From: Micromonospora kangleipakensis
GTDB lineage: Bacteria > Actinomycetota > Actinomycetes > Mycobacteriales > Micromonosporaceae
DNA: 64,000 bases
Assembly: GCF_004217615.1 (NCBI RefSeq)
Contig: NZ_SHLD01000001.1
Span: 6,014,001 to 6,078,000, forward strand
Reading direction: 5' to 3'
Shown here: positions 35,382 through 44,347 of the stretch, in pieces
Layout of the letters: every line of letters starts with the position of its first letter
Numbering within the stretch: the first letter of the stretch is position 1
Notes under the pieces: model-generated
Databases searched by the model: none
What the model saw: only the letters and a program-made list of their open reading frames with translations
What the model was told of the DNA's origin: nothing
Made by a program: the position numbers and the translations under genes

Positions 35382-36875
35382 TCACTTGCCGCCGGCGAGC
35401 TTCTCCCGCAGAGCGGCGAGCGCCTCGTCGGTGGCCAGGGTGCCAGCCGGCTCCTCGGCCTGCCGGCTCGGGGCCGTGGTGGTCGTGGTGGTGGTGCCAC
35501 CGGCGGCCACGGCCGGAGCCGGGTTGGCAGCGGCCTCGGCGTCGGCGGCCCGGGAGGTCTGCACCTGCTTGGTGTGGGCCTCCCAGCGCTGACGCGCCTC
35601 GGCGTACTGGCTCTCCCAGGTCTCGCGCTGCTTGTCGTACCCCTCGAGCCACTCGCCCGTCTCCGGGTCGAAGCCCTCGGGGTAGATGTAGTTGCCCTCG
35701 GCGTCGTAGGTCGCGGCCATGCCGTAGAGGGTCGGGTCGAAGTGCTCCTCGCCCTCGACGAAGCCCTCGTTGGCCTGCTTCAGCGACAGCGAGATCCGGC
35801 GGCGCTCCAGGTCGATGTCGATGACCTTGACCATGACCTCGGAGCCGACCTGAACGACCTGCTCCGGGATCTCCACGTGGCGCTCGGCCAGCTCGGAGAT
35901 GTGGACCAGGCCCTCGATGCCGTCGTCCACCCGGACGAAGGCGCCGAACGGCACCAGCTTGGTGACCTTACCCGGCACGATCTGCTGGATCGCGTGGGTG
36001 CGGGCGAACTGCCGCCACGGGTCCTCCTGGGTCGCCTTCAGCGACAGCGAGACCCGCTCGCGGTCCAGGTCGACATCCAGGACCTCGACCTCGACCTCCT
36101 GGCCGACCTCGACGACCTCGGACGGGTGGTCGATGTGCTTCCAGGAGAGCTCGGAGACGTGCACCAGGCCGTCCACGCCGCCCAGGTCGACGAACGCGCC
36201 GAAGTTGACGATCGAGGAGACGACGCCCTTGCGGACCTGCCCCTTCTGGAGCTTGTTGAGGAACTCGGTGCGCACCTCGGACTGCGTCTGCTCCAGCCAG
36301 GCCCGGCGGGACAGGACCACGTTGTTGCGGTTCTTGTCCAGCTCGATGATCTTGGCCTCGAGCTCGCGGCCGACGTACGGCTGCAGGTCGCGCACCCGCC
36401 GCATCTCGACGAGCGAGGCGGGCAGGAAGCCGCGCAGCCCGATGTCGAGGATGAGACCACCCTTGACGACCTCGATGACCGAGCCGCGGACGACACCGTC
36501 CTCGTCCTTGATCTTCTCGATCGTGCCCCAGGCCCGCTCGTACTGCGCCCGCTTCTTGGAGAGGATCAGACGACCCTCCTTGTCCTCCTTCTGGAGGACC
36601 AGGGCCTCGATGTGGTCACCGACCGAGACGACCTCGGCAGGGTCCACGTCGTGCTTGATCGACAACTCCCGAGAGGGGATGACACCCTCGGTCTTGTAGC
36701 CGATGTCGAGCAGGACCTCGTCCCGATCGACCTTGACGACGGTGCCTTCGACAATGTCGCCGTCGTTGAAGTACTTGATGGTCTCGTCGATCGCGGCGAG
36801 GAAAGCCTCCTCGGAACCGAGATCGTCGTGGGTGACCCGGGTGGCGCTCGAGGGGGCCTCGATGCTGCTCGTCAT
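35382..36875 (-). CDS. rpsA: 30S ribosomal protein S1
   Basis: A 497-residue S1 protein that binds mRNA on the small ribosomal subunit and helps initiation. Four S1 domains are visible. The first two start at IVEGTVVKVDRDEVLLDIGYKTEGVIP and RGSVIEVVKGGLILDIGLRGFLPASL. The third and fourth start at RKGVVSSIVNFGAFVDLGGVDGLVHVSELS and PGKVTKLVPFGAFVRVDDGIEGLVHISELA. Actinobacterial S1 has four domains rather than the six of E. coli. The C-terminal 120 residues are an acidic and Ala/Thr-rich tail with a Thr run (TTTTTT). ATG 36875 was chosen (MTSSIEAPSS). A 170-base leader and a promoter lie upstream. Confidence 0.97.
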   Translation of the reverse strand: MTSSIEAPSSATRVTHDDLGSEEAFLAAIDETIKYFNDGDIVEGTVVKVDRDEVLLDIGYKTEGVIPSRELSIKHDVDPAEVVSVGDHIEALVLQKEDKEGRLILSKKRAQYERAWGTIEKIKDEDGVVRGSVIEVVKGGLILDIGLRGFLPASLVEMRRVRDLQPYVGRELEAKIIELDKNRNNVVLSRRAWLEQTQSEVRTEFLNKLQKGQVRKGVVSSIVNFGAFVDLGGVDGLVHVSELSWKHIDHPSEVVEVGQEVEVEVLDVDLDRERVSLSLKATQEDPWRQFARTHAIQQIVPGKVTKLVPFGAFVRVDDGIEGLVHISELAERHVEIPEQVVQVGSEVMVKVIDIDLERRRISLSLKQANEGFVEGEEHFDPTLYGMAATYDAEGNYIYPEGFDPETGEWLEGYDKQRETWESQYAEARQRWEAHTKQVQTSRAADAEAAANPAPAVAAGGTTTTTTTAPSRQAEEPAGTLATDEALAALREKLAGGK

Positions 36876-37054
36876 GTGGGCGGTTGCTCCGGTCGGATGG
36901 GTTGTCACAGCAGGCGTGGTGTCGCGGTGACCTTTTCGCGCCAGCGGATTCGCCGCCGGGCACACCGAACGATCGCCAAGTGAAGATCATTAGTGGCTCC
37001 GGTGACCGCGCACCTGCTCCCTGCCGAGGCACACGATCCGCGAGCGCATCGTCT

Positions 37055-37085
37055 AGCCTACCCGCTGCATTACCACAGCGTGCAA
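37055..37085 (-). promoter_or_regulatory. Candidate sigma-A-type promoter of rpsA
   Basis: On the minus strand TTGCAC (37080-37085) is followed after 19 bases by TAGGCT (37055-37060). This is a good TTGnnn/TANNNT pair although the spacer is slightly long. The start site would lie about 170 bases upstream of the ATG. Confidence 0.45.
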
Positions 37086-37229
37086 GCCCTCCCGTCTCCT
37101 CGCGACCTCGTCAACTGCGAAAGCGGAGATTTCGAACGGTAAGGTGCCACGGCTGTCTCGTCCGTCACATCCGCACCACCCGCCCCACCGCTCGGTGCGG
37201 CCGACGGGCCGGGAACGGGGCGCGGGGCC

Positions 37230-37235
37230 TAGCGT
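37230..37235 (+). promoter_or_regulatory. Candidate -10 element, leaderless
   Basis: TAGCGT, six bases before the GTG at 37242. Confidence 0.45.
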
Positions 37236-37241
37236 GAGCGG

Positions 37242-38048
37242 GTGGATGACGACAGGGTGACCCGACGCCGGGTCGGCGACGCCGAGGTACGCCGGGCCAA
37301 CCGGGGCTGGTGGGACACCGACGCCGACGACTACCAGGCGGAGCACGGCGCGTTCCTGGGCGACGTGGACTTCGTCTGGTGCCCCGAGGGGCTGCGCGAG
37401 GCCGACGCCCGACTGCTCGGCGACCTCGCCGGCCGCCGGGTGCTGGAGCTCGGCAGCGGCGCCGCGGCGGCCGCCCGGTGGCTGGCGACCCAGGGCGCCC
37501 GGCCGGTCGCCCTGGACCTCTCCGCCGGCATGTTGCGGCACGCCGCGCTCGCCGCCGCCAGCACCGGCGTACGCGTGCCGCTGGTGCAGGCCGACGCCCT
37601 CGCCCTGCCCTTCGCCGACGCGGCGTTCGACACCGCCTGCACGGCGTTCGGCGCGATCCCGTTCGTCGACGACTCCGCCGCGGTGATGCGGGAGGTGTTC
37701 CGGGTGCTGCGCCCCGGCGGCCGCTGGGTCTTCTCGGTGACCCACCCGATGCGCTGGATCTTCCTCGACGACCCCGGCGAGGGCGGGCTGACCGCGGTGC
37801 ACTCGTACTTCGACCGCTCCCCCTACGTCGAGCAGGACGAGCGCGGGGCGGCCACCTACGTCGAGCAGCACCGCACCCTCGGGGACCGGATCCGGGAGAT
37901 CGTCGGCGCCGGCTTCCGCTTCCTGGACCTGGTGGAGCCGGAGTGGCCCGAGGGGCACGAGGGGATCTGGGGGCAGTGGAGCCCGCTGCGCGGCCGCCTC
38001 TTCCCCGGCACCGCCATCTTCGTCGCCGAGAAGCCTGCCGAGGGGTAG
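37242..38048 (+). CDS. Class I SAM-dependent methyltransferase
   Basis: A 268-residue Methyltransf_11-type enzyme. Motif I is VLELGSGAAAAARWLATQGA, with VALDLSAGML as the acidic loop, QADALALPFADAAFDTACTAFGAIPF as motifs II-III, and VLRPGGRWVFSVTHPMRWIF as the post-III segment. The family's usual G-S-G-x-G has Ala in the last Gly position. Homologues with SVTHPMRW-type segments are common beside rpsA or polA in actinobacteria. Substrate is unknown. It starts at GTG 37242 behind a -10 hexamer, divergent from rpsA. Confidence 0.8.
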   Translation: MDDDRVTRRRVGDAEVRRANRGWWDTDADDYQAEHGAFLGDVDFVWCPEGLREADARLLGDLAGRRVLELGSGAAAAARWLATQGARPVALDLSAGMLRHAALAAASTGVRVPLVQADALALPFADAAFDTACTAFGAIPFVDDSAAVMREVFRVLRPGGRWVFSVTHPMRWIFLDDPGEGGLTAVHSYFDRSPYVEQDERGAATYVEQHRTLGDRIREIVGAGFRFLDLVEPEWPEGHEGIWGQWSPLRGRLFPGTAIFVAEKPAEG

Positions 38049-38087
38049 TCGTCGTTTCCGCTCGCCGGCCCCGGGTACCCCGCGGGC

Positions 38088-38306
38088 ATGGCTGAGAAGG
38101 AGTTCCGCAGGGGCGACCACGTCTCCTGGGCCAGCCACAGCGGCCGGGCGCACGGCGTGGTCAAGGAGAAGCTCATCGACCGGACGCACATCCGCGGGCA
38201 CCCCGTCAACGCCTCGGAGGATGACCCGCAGTACCGGATCCGCAACGACGACTCGGGCCGGGACGTCGCCCACCGACCGGATGCGCTGCGCCATGAACCG
38301 AAGTGA
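38088..38306 (+). CDS. DUF2945 (hypervirulence-associated TUDOR) protein
   Basis: A 72-residue basic protein with the DUF2945 pattern. It begins FRRGDHVSWASHSGRAHGVVKEKLIDRTHIRGHPVNAS, followed by DPQYRIRNDDSGRDVAHRPDALRH. A TUDOR-like beta barrel is predicted for the family, but its role is unknown. Its last 14 bases overlap the following DUF3140 gene in another frame, so the two are translationally coupled. This pairing is common in actinobacteria. Confidence 0.85.
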   Translation: MAEKEFRRGDHVSWASHSGRAHGVVKEKLIDRTHIRGHPVNASEDDPQYRIRNDDSGRDVAHRPDALRHEPK

Positions 38307-38724
38307 CGGCGGCCGGGACACCTATCGGGAGTTCACCGAGGCGGTGAACATGAAGCCCGGCGAGCTGTCGACGTGGCTGGAGACCGACGAGTCCAAGCAC
38401 GTCGGTTGGCGGAAGAAGGGCACCAAGGGCGGCGAGTCGGTCGGCCACGAGTCCGGCCGTAAGATCATCGAGCTGCTGCGGCGCAAGCGCGACCAGCTCT
38501 CCGAGGGCGACTACAAGCACATGCGCAAGGTCGTCGGGTACGTACGGCGGCACATGGCGCAGCGACCGAGCGGCGACGTCCGCGAGACCCGGTGGCGGTT
38601 CTCCCTGATGAACTGGGGTCACGACCCCCTCAAGGCTCCGCTTCCACCGCCGGGCGGCCCGTCCCGGCGGGCCCTCGAGAGGCGCGGCACCCCACCGAAG
38701 GCGCGCCGCGGACCGGGACGGTAA
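38293..38724 (+). CDS. DUF3140 protein
   Basis: A 143-residue basic protein of the DUF3140 family: YREFTEAVNMKPGELSTWLETDESKHVGWRKKG is followed by ESVGHESGRKIIELLRRKRDQLSEGDYKHMRKVVGYVRRHMAQRP. It is a helical DNA-binding-looking protein rich in Lys and Arg, with a Pro/Arg-rich tail. It overlaps the DUF2945 gene by 14 bases. The joint function is unknown. The gene ends eight bases before the convergent polA stop. Confidence 0.82.
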   Translation: MNRSDGGRDTYREFTEAVNMKPGELSTWLETDESKHVGWRKKGTKGGESVGHESGRKIIELLRRKRDQLSEGDYKHMRKVVGYVRRHMAQRPSGDVRETRWRFSLMNWGHDPLKAPLPPPGGPSRRALERRGTPPKARRGPGR

Positions 38725-38732
38725 CCCGCGAA

Positions 38733-41432
38733 TCAGTGGTCGGCGCTGTTCCAGTCGCGGCCCTCGCCGACGGAGACCTCCAGCGGCACCGACAGCGGGT
38801 ACGCCTCGCCCATCTCCTTGCGCACCAGCGCCTCCAGGGCCTCCCGCTCGCCCGGGGCGACCTCGAGGACCAGCTCGTCGTGCACCTGGAGCAGGATCCG
38901 GGAACGCAGCCCGGCGTCGCGCAGCGCGCTGTCGACGTGCAGCATGGCGACCTTCATGATGTCGGCCGCGGAGCCCTGGATCGGGGCGTTGAGCGCCATC
39001 CGCTCGGCGATCTCCCGGCGCTGCCGGTTGTCGCTGACCAGGTCGGGCAGGTAGCGCCGACGGCCGAGAATGGTCGAGGTGTAGCCGTCCTGGCGGGCCC
39101 GGGCGACCACCTCCTGCAGGTAGTCGCGGACGCCGCCGAAGCCGGTGAAGTAGTTCTCCATCAGCCCGCGCGCCTCCTCGGCGCTGATCCCGAGCTGCTG
39201 GGAGAGGCCGAACGCGCTCAGCCCGTACGCCAGGCCGTAGTTCATCGCCTTGATCTTGCGCCGCTGGTCGGGGGTGACCGCGCCGACCTCGACCGAGAAG
39301 ACCGACGAGGCGGTGGCGGCGTGGAAGTCGTGGCCCGAGTTGAACGCCTCGATCAGCGCGTCGTCCGACGACAGGTGCGCCATGATCCGCATCTCGATCT
39401 GGCTGTAGTCGGCGGTGAGCAGGCACTCGTAGCCCTCCCCCACCACGAAGGCGCGACGGATCCGCCGACCCTCCTCCGTGCGGATGGGGATGTTCTGCAG
39501 GTTGGGCTCGGTGGAGGAGAGCCGACCGGTGGCCGCCACCGTCTGGTTGAACGTGGTGTGGATCCGGCCGTCGTCGGAGACCGACTTGAGCAGCCCGTCG
39601 ACGGTCGACTTGAGCTTGGCCACGTCCCGGTGGCGCAGCAGGTGCTCCAGCACCGGGTGCGGCTGCTGCGCGTGGAGCCACTGCAGGGCGTCCGCGTCGG
39701 TGGTGTAGCCGGTCTTGATCTTCTTGGTCTTCGGCAGGCCCAGCTCGTTGAAGAGGATCTCCTGGAGCTGCTTGGGCGAGCCGAGGTTGAACTCCCGCCC
39801 GACCGCCGCGTAGGCGCCCTGCGCGGCGGCCTTCACCTCGGCGGCGAAGTGCGCCTCCAGCTCCGACAGGTAGTGCGTGTCGGCGGCGATGCCGGTGCGC
39901 TCCATCGCGGCGAGCACCCGCATCAGCGGCAGCTCCACCCCGGCCATCAGCCGGAGGGACTGCTCGCCGTCGCGGGACAGCTCGGCGTCGATCGCGTCGG
40001 CCAGGTCGAGGGTGGCCCGGGCCTGGAGCATCAGGTTCTGCTCGACCTCGCCGTCGCCGCCCAGCCCCTCCAGGGTGAGCTGGCCGGTCTCCGGCGCGTC
40101 GACCCGCAGCTCCCGGTGCAGGTAGCGCAGCGCCAGGTCGGTGAGGTCGTAGGAGCGCTGGTCGGGGCGGGCCAGGTAGGCGGCGATCTGGGTGTCCCGG
40201 GCGATGCCGGCCAGCTCCCAGCCGTGCGCGGCGAAGGCGAGCACCGCCGGCTTGCTGTCGTGCAGCACCTTGGGGCGCTCGGCGTCGGCCAGCCAGCCGG
40301 CGAGGGCCGACTCGTCGGCCGGCTCGAGGGTGGCCGGGTCGAACCAGGCGGCCGCGCCGGGGGCGGTGGCCAGGGCCATCCCGGTCACCGAGGCGGTGTG
40401 CCGCCGGTTGGGGCCGGTGTCGAGCTTGACCGCCAGCCCGACGGGGGTGCCGACCGGGGCGTGCGTCTCCAGCCAGCCGGCCAGGGCGCCGGGCTCGGTG
40501 AGCATCTCCCCGGTCAGGTCGAAGCCGGCCTCGGCCTCCGGCTCCACGGCCTCCAGGTACTGGTAGAGCCGGTCGCGCAGGATGCGGAACTGCAGGGTGT
40601 CGAAGACCTGGTGCACGGCCTCCCGGTCCCAGCCCTGCCAGCGGGCGTCCTCGGGGTGGACGGGCAGCTCCAGGTCGGAGACCAGGCAGTTGATCTCGTA
40701 GTTGCGGATCACGTCGGCGAGCCGCTCGCGCAGGCTGTCGCCGGCCTTGCCCTTGATCTCGTCGGCCCGGGCGATGACGCCCTCCACCCCGCCGTACGTG
40801 TTGATCCACTTGGCCGCGGTCTTCGGGCCCACGCCCGGGATGCCGGGGAGGTTGTCGCTGGTCTCGCCGACCAGGGCGGCCAGGTCGCGGTAGCGCTGCG
40901 GGCCGACGCCGTACTTCGCCTCGACCGCGGCCGGGTCCATCCGGGCCAGGTCCGAGACGCCCTTGCGCGGGTACAGCACGGTGACGCTGTCGCCGACGAG
41001 CTGGAACGCGTCCCGGTCGCCGCTGGTGATCAGCACCTGCATGCCCTGGTCGCGGGCCTGGCAGGCGAGGGTGGCGATGACGTCGTCGGCCTCGTAACCC
41101 TCCTTCTCCACGACCGGGATGCGCAGCGCGGCGAGGACCTCCTTGACCAGGCTGACCTGGCCCTTGAAGTCGGTCGGGGTCTCGCTGCGGCCGGCCTTGT
41201 ACTCGGCGTACCGGTCGGTGCGGAAGGAGCGGCGGGAGACGTCGAACGCGACCACGATGTGGCTGGGCTGCTCGTCGCGGAGCACGTTGATCAGCATCGA
41301 GGTGAAGCCGTACACCGCGTTGGTGGGCTGGCCCGTCGTGGTGGAGAAGTTCTCCACCGGCAGGGCGAAGAACGCCCGGTATGCCAGGGAGTGTCCGTCG
41401 ACGAGGAGCAGGCGCGGCGTCGTAGCTGTCAC
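38733..41432 (-). CDS. polA: DNA polymerase I
   Basis: An 899-residue polymerase for repair synthesis and Okazaki-fragment processing. The N-terminal 5'-nuclease domain starts LLLVDGHSLAYRAFFALP and continues with YEADDVIATLA and GDRDAFQLV, and the helix-hairpin-helix DNLPGIPGVGPKTA. The middle 3'-5' exonuclease-like domain lacks the DEDD acidic residues, as in other actinobacterial PolA, so proofreading is absent. Polymerase motif A is DYSQIEMRIMAHLS, motif B RRKIKAMNYGLAYG and motif C QVHDELV. The start is GTG 41430-41432, seven bases after a TAGAGT hexamer. An upstream extension shows no similarity. Confidence 0.97.
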   Translation of the reverse strand: MTATTPRLLLVDGHSLAYRAFFALPVENFSTTTGQPTNAVYGFTSMLINVLRDEQPSHIVVAFDVSRRSFRTDRYAEYKAGRSETPTDFKGQVSLVKEVLAALRIPVVEKEGYEADDVIATLACQARDQGMQVLITSGDRDAFQLVGDSVTVLYPRKGVSDLARMDPAAVEAKYGVGPQRYRDLAALVGETSDNLPGIPGVGPKTAAKWINTYGGVEGVIARADEIKGKAGDSLRERLADVIRNYEINCLVSDLELPVHPEDARWQGWDREAVHQVFDTLQFRILRDRLYQYLEAVEPEAEAGFDLTGEMLTEPGALAGWLETHAPVGTPVGLAVKLDTGPNRRHTASVTGMALATAPGAAAWFDPATLEPADESALAGWLADAERPKVLHDSKPAVLAFAAHGWELAGIARDTQIAAYLARPDQRSYDLTDLALRYLHRELRVDAPETGQLTLEGLGGDGEVEQNLMLQARATLDLADAIDAELSRDGEQSLRLMAGVELPLMRVLAAMERTGIAADTHYLSELEAHFAAEVKAAAQGAYAAVGREFNLGSPKQLQEILFNELGLPKTKKIKTGYTTDADALQWLHAQQPHPVLEHLLRHRDVAKLKSTVDGLLKSVSDDGRIHTTFNQTVAATGRLSSTEPNLQNIPIRTEEGRRIRRAFVVGEGYECLLTADYSQIEMRIMAHLSSDDALIEAFNSGHDFHAATASSVFSVEVGAVTPDQRRKIKAMNYGLAYGLSAFGLSQQLGISAEEARGLMENYFTGFGGVRDYLQEVVARARQDGYTSTILGRRRYLPDLVSDNRQRREIAERMALNAPIQGSAADIMKVAMLHVDSALRDAGLRSRILLQVHDELVLEVAPGEREALEALVRKEMGEAYPLSVPLEVSVGEGRDWNSADH

Positions 41433-41439
41433 GGCAGCG

Positions 41440-41445
41440 ACTCTA
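41440..41445 (-). promoter_or_regulatory. Candidate -10 element of polA, leaderless
   Basis: TAGAGT on the minus strand, seven bases before the GTG at 41432. Confidence 0.45.
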
Positions 41446-41531
41446 GTCCGTACGACCGACATCCCTCCCACGGCGGCACTGCGCCGGCGCCGGAAACCCG
41501 ATGCCCGGCGCACCCGGCGCGAAAACGCCCA

Positions 41532-41566
41532 CGGCCGGCCACCCCCGCGAGGGGGGCGGCCGGCCG
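41532..41566 (-). terminator. Terminator of the liv operon
   Basis: A 15-bp stem with one mismatch (41532-41546 with 41552-41566) and a GCGAG loop, 14 bases after the livF stop codon at 41580. It separates the operon from the co-directional polA. Confidence 0.6.
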
Positions 41567-41579
41567 CGTCGGTACGACC

Positions 41580-42290
41580 TCAGGCCACGCCGAGGTACGC
41601 CTCCTTGACCGCCGGGTCGTGCAGCAGGTCCTGGCCGGACCCCTCCTTGACGATCCGGCCGGTCTCCAGCACGTAGCCGCGGTGGGCCCGGGAGAGCGCC
41701 TGCTGGGCGTTCTGCTCCACCAGCAGGATGGTCGTGCCCTGCTCGTTGATCCGCGTGATGATCTCGAAGATCTGCTGGATCAGCATCGGGGCCAGCCCCA
41801 TCGACGGCTCGTCGAGCAGCAGCAGCCGCGGCCGGGCCATCAGCGCCCGACCGACCGCGAGCATCTGCTGCTCACCGCCGGAGAGCGTGCCGCCGGCCTG
41901 CTTGCGCCGCTCGGCCAGCCGGGGGAAGAGGTCCATGACCATCTTCAGGTCCTCGGCGATGCCGGCCCGGTCCCGGCGGGTGTACGCACCCATCTCCAGG
42001 TTCTCCAGGACGGTCATGCCGGGGAAGACGCCCCGGCCCTCGGGCGCCTGCCCGATGCCCCGGACCACCCGCAGGTCGGCGCGCATCCGGGTGACGTCGG
42101 TGCCGTCGAAGACGATCGAGCCCTGGGCCACCGGGCGCAGCCCGGAGATGGCCCGCATGGTGGTGGTCTTGCCGGCGCCGTTGGCGCCGATCAGGGCCAC
42201 CACCTCGCCCTCGTTGACCGCCAGGCTGATCCCGTGCAGCGCCTGGATCCGGCCGTACAGCAGGGTCAGGTCCTTGATCTCAAGCAGCAT
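41580..42290 (-). CDS. livF: Branched-chain amino acid ABC transporter, ATPase LivF
   Basis: A 236-residue ATPase subunit. Walker A is GANGAGKTT, the signature LSGGEQQML, and Walker B LLLLDEPSMGLAPM, the last segment being characteristic of LivF. It pairs with LivG on the cytoplasmic face to drive import of Leu, Ile, Val or related amino acids. The start ATG at 42288-42290 lies inside the end of livG (11-base overlap), so expression is coupled. It is the last gene of livKHMGF. Confidence 0.95.
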   Translation of the reverse strand: MLLEIKDLTLLYGRIQALHGISLAVNEGEVVALIGANGAGKTTTMRAISGLRPVAQGSIVFDGTDVTRMRADLRVVRGIGQAPEGRGVFPGMTVLENLEMGAYTRRDRAGIAEDLKMVMDLFPRLAERRKQAGGTLSGGEQQMLAVGRALMARPRLLLLDEPSMGLAPMLIQQIFEIITRINEQGTTILLVEQNAQQALSRAHRGYVLETGRIVKEGSGQDLLHDPAVKEAYLGVA

Positions 42291-43200
42291 CGGTCGGCAC
42301 CCCCAGGTACGCCGCGATCACCTTCGGGTCCTCGCGGACCTCGGCCGGCAGGCCCTCGGCGATCTTCTTGCCGAACTCCAGCACCACGATCCGATCGGTC
42401 ACGCCCATGACGAGACGCATGTCGTGCTCGATCAGCAGCACCGTCGTGCCGTTGTCCCTAATCTTACGGATCAGGCCGAGCAGTTCCTCCTTCTCGGCCG
42501 GGGTGAAGCCGGCGGCCGGCTCGTCCAGGCAGAGCAGGGTGGGATCGGTCGCCAGGGCCCGGGCGATCTCCAGCCGCCGCTGCTCGCCGTACGAGAGGTT
42601 GCGCGACAGCTCGCCGGCGCGGCGCTCGATACCGACGAAGCGCAACAGCTCGTACGCCTTGTCCCGGCCCTGCCGCTCCTCGCGCCAGTGCCGGGGCAGC
42701 CGGAACATCGCGGAGATCACGCTGGTCCTGTGGTGGGCGTCCGCGCCCACCATCACGTTCTCCAGCGCGGTCATCTCCGGGAAGAGCCGGATGTTCTGGA
42801 ACGTCCGGGCGATGCCGGCCTTGGTGATCCAGGACCGGCGCCTGCCGTTGGTGCGCTGCCCCTTGAACCGGATCTCGCCCTCGGTGGGCCGGTAGACGCC
42901 GGTCATCGCGTTGAAGCAGGTCGTCTTGCCGGCGCCGTTCGGGCCGATCAGGCCGAGGATCTCCCCCTTGTACAGGGTGAACGCGACGTCGTTGAGGGCG
43001 ACCACACCGCCGAAGCGGAGGGTGACGTGGTCGACCTCCAGCAGCGGCTCCCGGCCGGCCGGGTCCGTGTTGCCGGGGGTGGTCTCCACCGGCTCGTCCG
43101 GGCCCTTCTCCGGCGGGGTGCCGACGGTGCTGCGACCGTCGTCGGCGATGTCCCGCTCGCTGGTCTCGTCCCGCTCGCTGTGCATCTGCGGCTCACTCAT
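42280..43200 (-). CDS. livG: Branched-chain amino acid ABC transporter, ATPase LivG
   Basis: A 306-residue ATPase subunit. Walker A GPNGAGKTT, signature LSYGEQRRLEIARAL, and LLCLDEPAAGFTPAEKEELL, with the LivG-typical C-terminus KIAEGLPAEVREDPKVIAAYLG. An N-terminal extension of about 50 residues, rich in Glu, Asp, Pro and Thr, is not part of the ABC fold and is longer than in E. coli LivG. It overlaps livM by eight bases and livF by eleven. Confidence 0.95.
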   Translation of the reverse strand: MSEPQMHSERDETSERDIADDGRSTVGTPPEKGPDEPVETTPGNTDPAGREPLLEVDHVTLRFGGVVALNDVAFTLYKGEILGLIGPNGAGKTTCFNAMTGVYRPTEGEIRFKGQRTNGRRRSWITKAGIARTFQNIRLFPEMTALENVMVGADAHHRTSVISAMFRLPRHWREERQGRDKAYELLRFVGIERRAGELSRNLSYGEQRRLEIARALATDPTLLCLDEPAAGFTPAEKEELLGLIRKIRDNGTTVLLIEHDMRLVMGVTDRIVVLEFGKKIAEGLPAEVREDPKVIAAYLGVPTDAA

Positions 43201-44347
43201 TGGGCACCGTCTCCTGTGGAACCGCTTCCTTGCGCCGGTCTGCGAACTCGGCCGCCCGCCGCCGGTTGGGCACGATGCCCTGCGGTCGGAAGATCATCAT
43301 GACGATGACGACCAGGCCGAAGACGAGGATCCGGTACTCGGCCGCGTTGAACTCGACCCCGATCAGATCGCCGACGCCGCGCAGCCACTCCGGGAGGTAC
43401 CAGGTGATCGCGCCACCGACGATGGCGCCCTTGATGTTACCGGCGCCGCCGAGAATGACCGCGGCGAGCACCAGGATCGAGCTTTCCAGCTGGAAGCTGT
43501 CCGAGTTGATGAACGTCTGCTTGCCGGCGAAGATCGCGCCGGTGAGGCCACCGACCGCCGCGCCGATGGCGAACGCCCAGAGCTTGTACTTGAACGTCGG
43601 CACGCCCATGATCTCGGCGGCGTCCTCGTCCTCCCGGATGGCGACCCAGGCCCGGCCGACCCGGCTGTTGGCCAGGTTCCGCATCGCGAAGATGATCACG
43701 ATGATCAGGGTCAGGATCAGCCAGTAGTAGGGCTTGGAGTCCACCACGCCGAACAGCGGCTTGCCGTCCGAGCCGGTGCCCGGTGGGTGCGGCACCTGCG
43801 GGATGCCCCGCTGGCCCCCCAGCAGGCCATCCTGCCGAGCGGCGTAGAGCCGGATCATCTCGGCGAAGCCGAGGGTCACGATGGCCAGGTAGTCACCGCG
43901 TAGCCGCAGGGTCGGACCACCGAGGATCACCCCGGAGATCATCGCCACCGCGATCGCCACCGGCACCGCCGCCAGCCAGGGCCAGTTCGTCCCGAACCGG
44001 CTCTCCGGCGAGGTCAACAGCGCCACCGTGTACGCGCCGACCGCGTAGAAGCCGAAGTAGCCGAGGTCGAGCAGGCCGGTGAAGCCGACCACGACGTTCA
44101 GACCGACCGCCAGCAGGACGAAGATCGCGGTGTCGAAGAGCACCGCCGCGAAATCCGACTTGGTGGTGTAGAAGGCGAAGTACTCGCTGCCGATCGGGAA
44201 GCCCAGGTACTCGTAGAACCACTTGTTGGGCAGGATGTAGAGCAGGACCACCAGCGCCGCGATCGCGGTCCAGCGCACCTGCTTTGGCATCGCCGCCCAG
44301 CGACCCTTGAGCGCCGAGGTCCGTCCCTTGTCCACGGTGGCGGTCAT
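43193..44347 (-). CDS. livM: Branched-chain amino acid ABC transporter, permease LivM
   Basis: A 384-residue permease with about ten hydrophobic segments. The LivM hallmarks are GLNVVVGFTGLLDLGYFGFYAVGAYT, RLRGDYLAIVTLGFAEMIRL and SRVGRAWVAIREDEDAAEIMG, the last being the coupling-helix region contacting LivF/LivG. A basic N-terminus precedes the first helix. The ATG at 44345-44347 overlaps the stop of livH by four bases (ATGA). A longer open frame upstream is not translated. Confidence 0.95.
   Translation of the reverse strand: MTATVDKGRTSALKGRWAAMPKQVRWTAIAALVVLLYILPNKWFYEYLGFPIGSEYFAFYTTKSDFAAVLFDTAIFVLLAVGLNVVVGFTGLLDLGYFGFYAVGAYTVALLTSPESRFGTNWPWLAAVPVAIAVAMISGVILGGPTLRLRGDYLAIVTLGFAEMIRLYAARQDGLLGGQRGIPQVPHPPGTGSDGKPLFGVVDSKPYYWLILTLIIVIIFAMRNLANSRVGRAWVAIREDEDAAEIMGVPTFKYKLWAFAIGAAVGGLTGAIFAGKQTFINSDSFQLESSILVLAAVILGGAGNIKGAIVGGAITWYLPEWLRGVGDLIGVEFNAAEYRILVFGLVVIVMMIFRPQGIVPNRRRAAEFADRRKEAVPQETVPNE

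Larger units (their letters stand above)
36876..37241. other. Intergenic region with the rpsA leader
   Basis: 366 bases between divergent genes. It holds a probable rpsA leader of about 170 bases, the rpsA promoter near 37055-37085, and the -10 of the methyltransferase gene at 37230-37235. The leader is less GC-rich near 36950-37000 (GAAGATCATTAGTGG). No known riboswitch motif was recognised. Confidence 0.5.

Noticed and set aside
38592..42410. A 1272-codon plus-strand frame opposite polA and livF.
   Set aside because: Composition is repetitive (Leu/Gln/Arg/Val/Gly) with no motifs, and polA on the other strand is complete and canonical.
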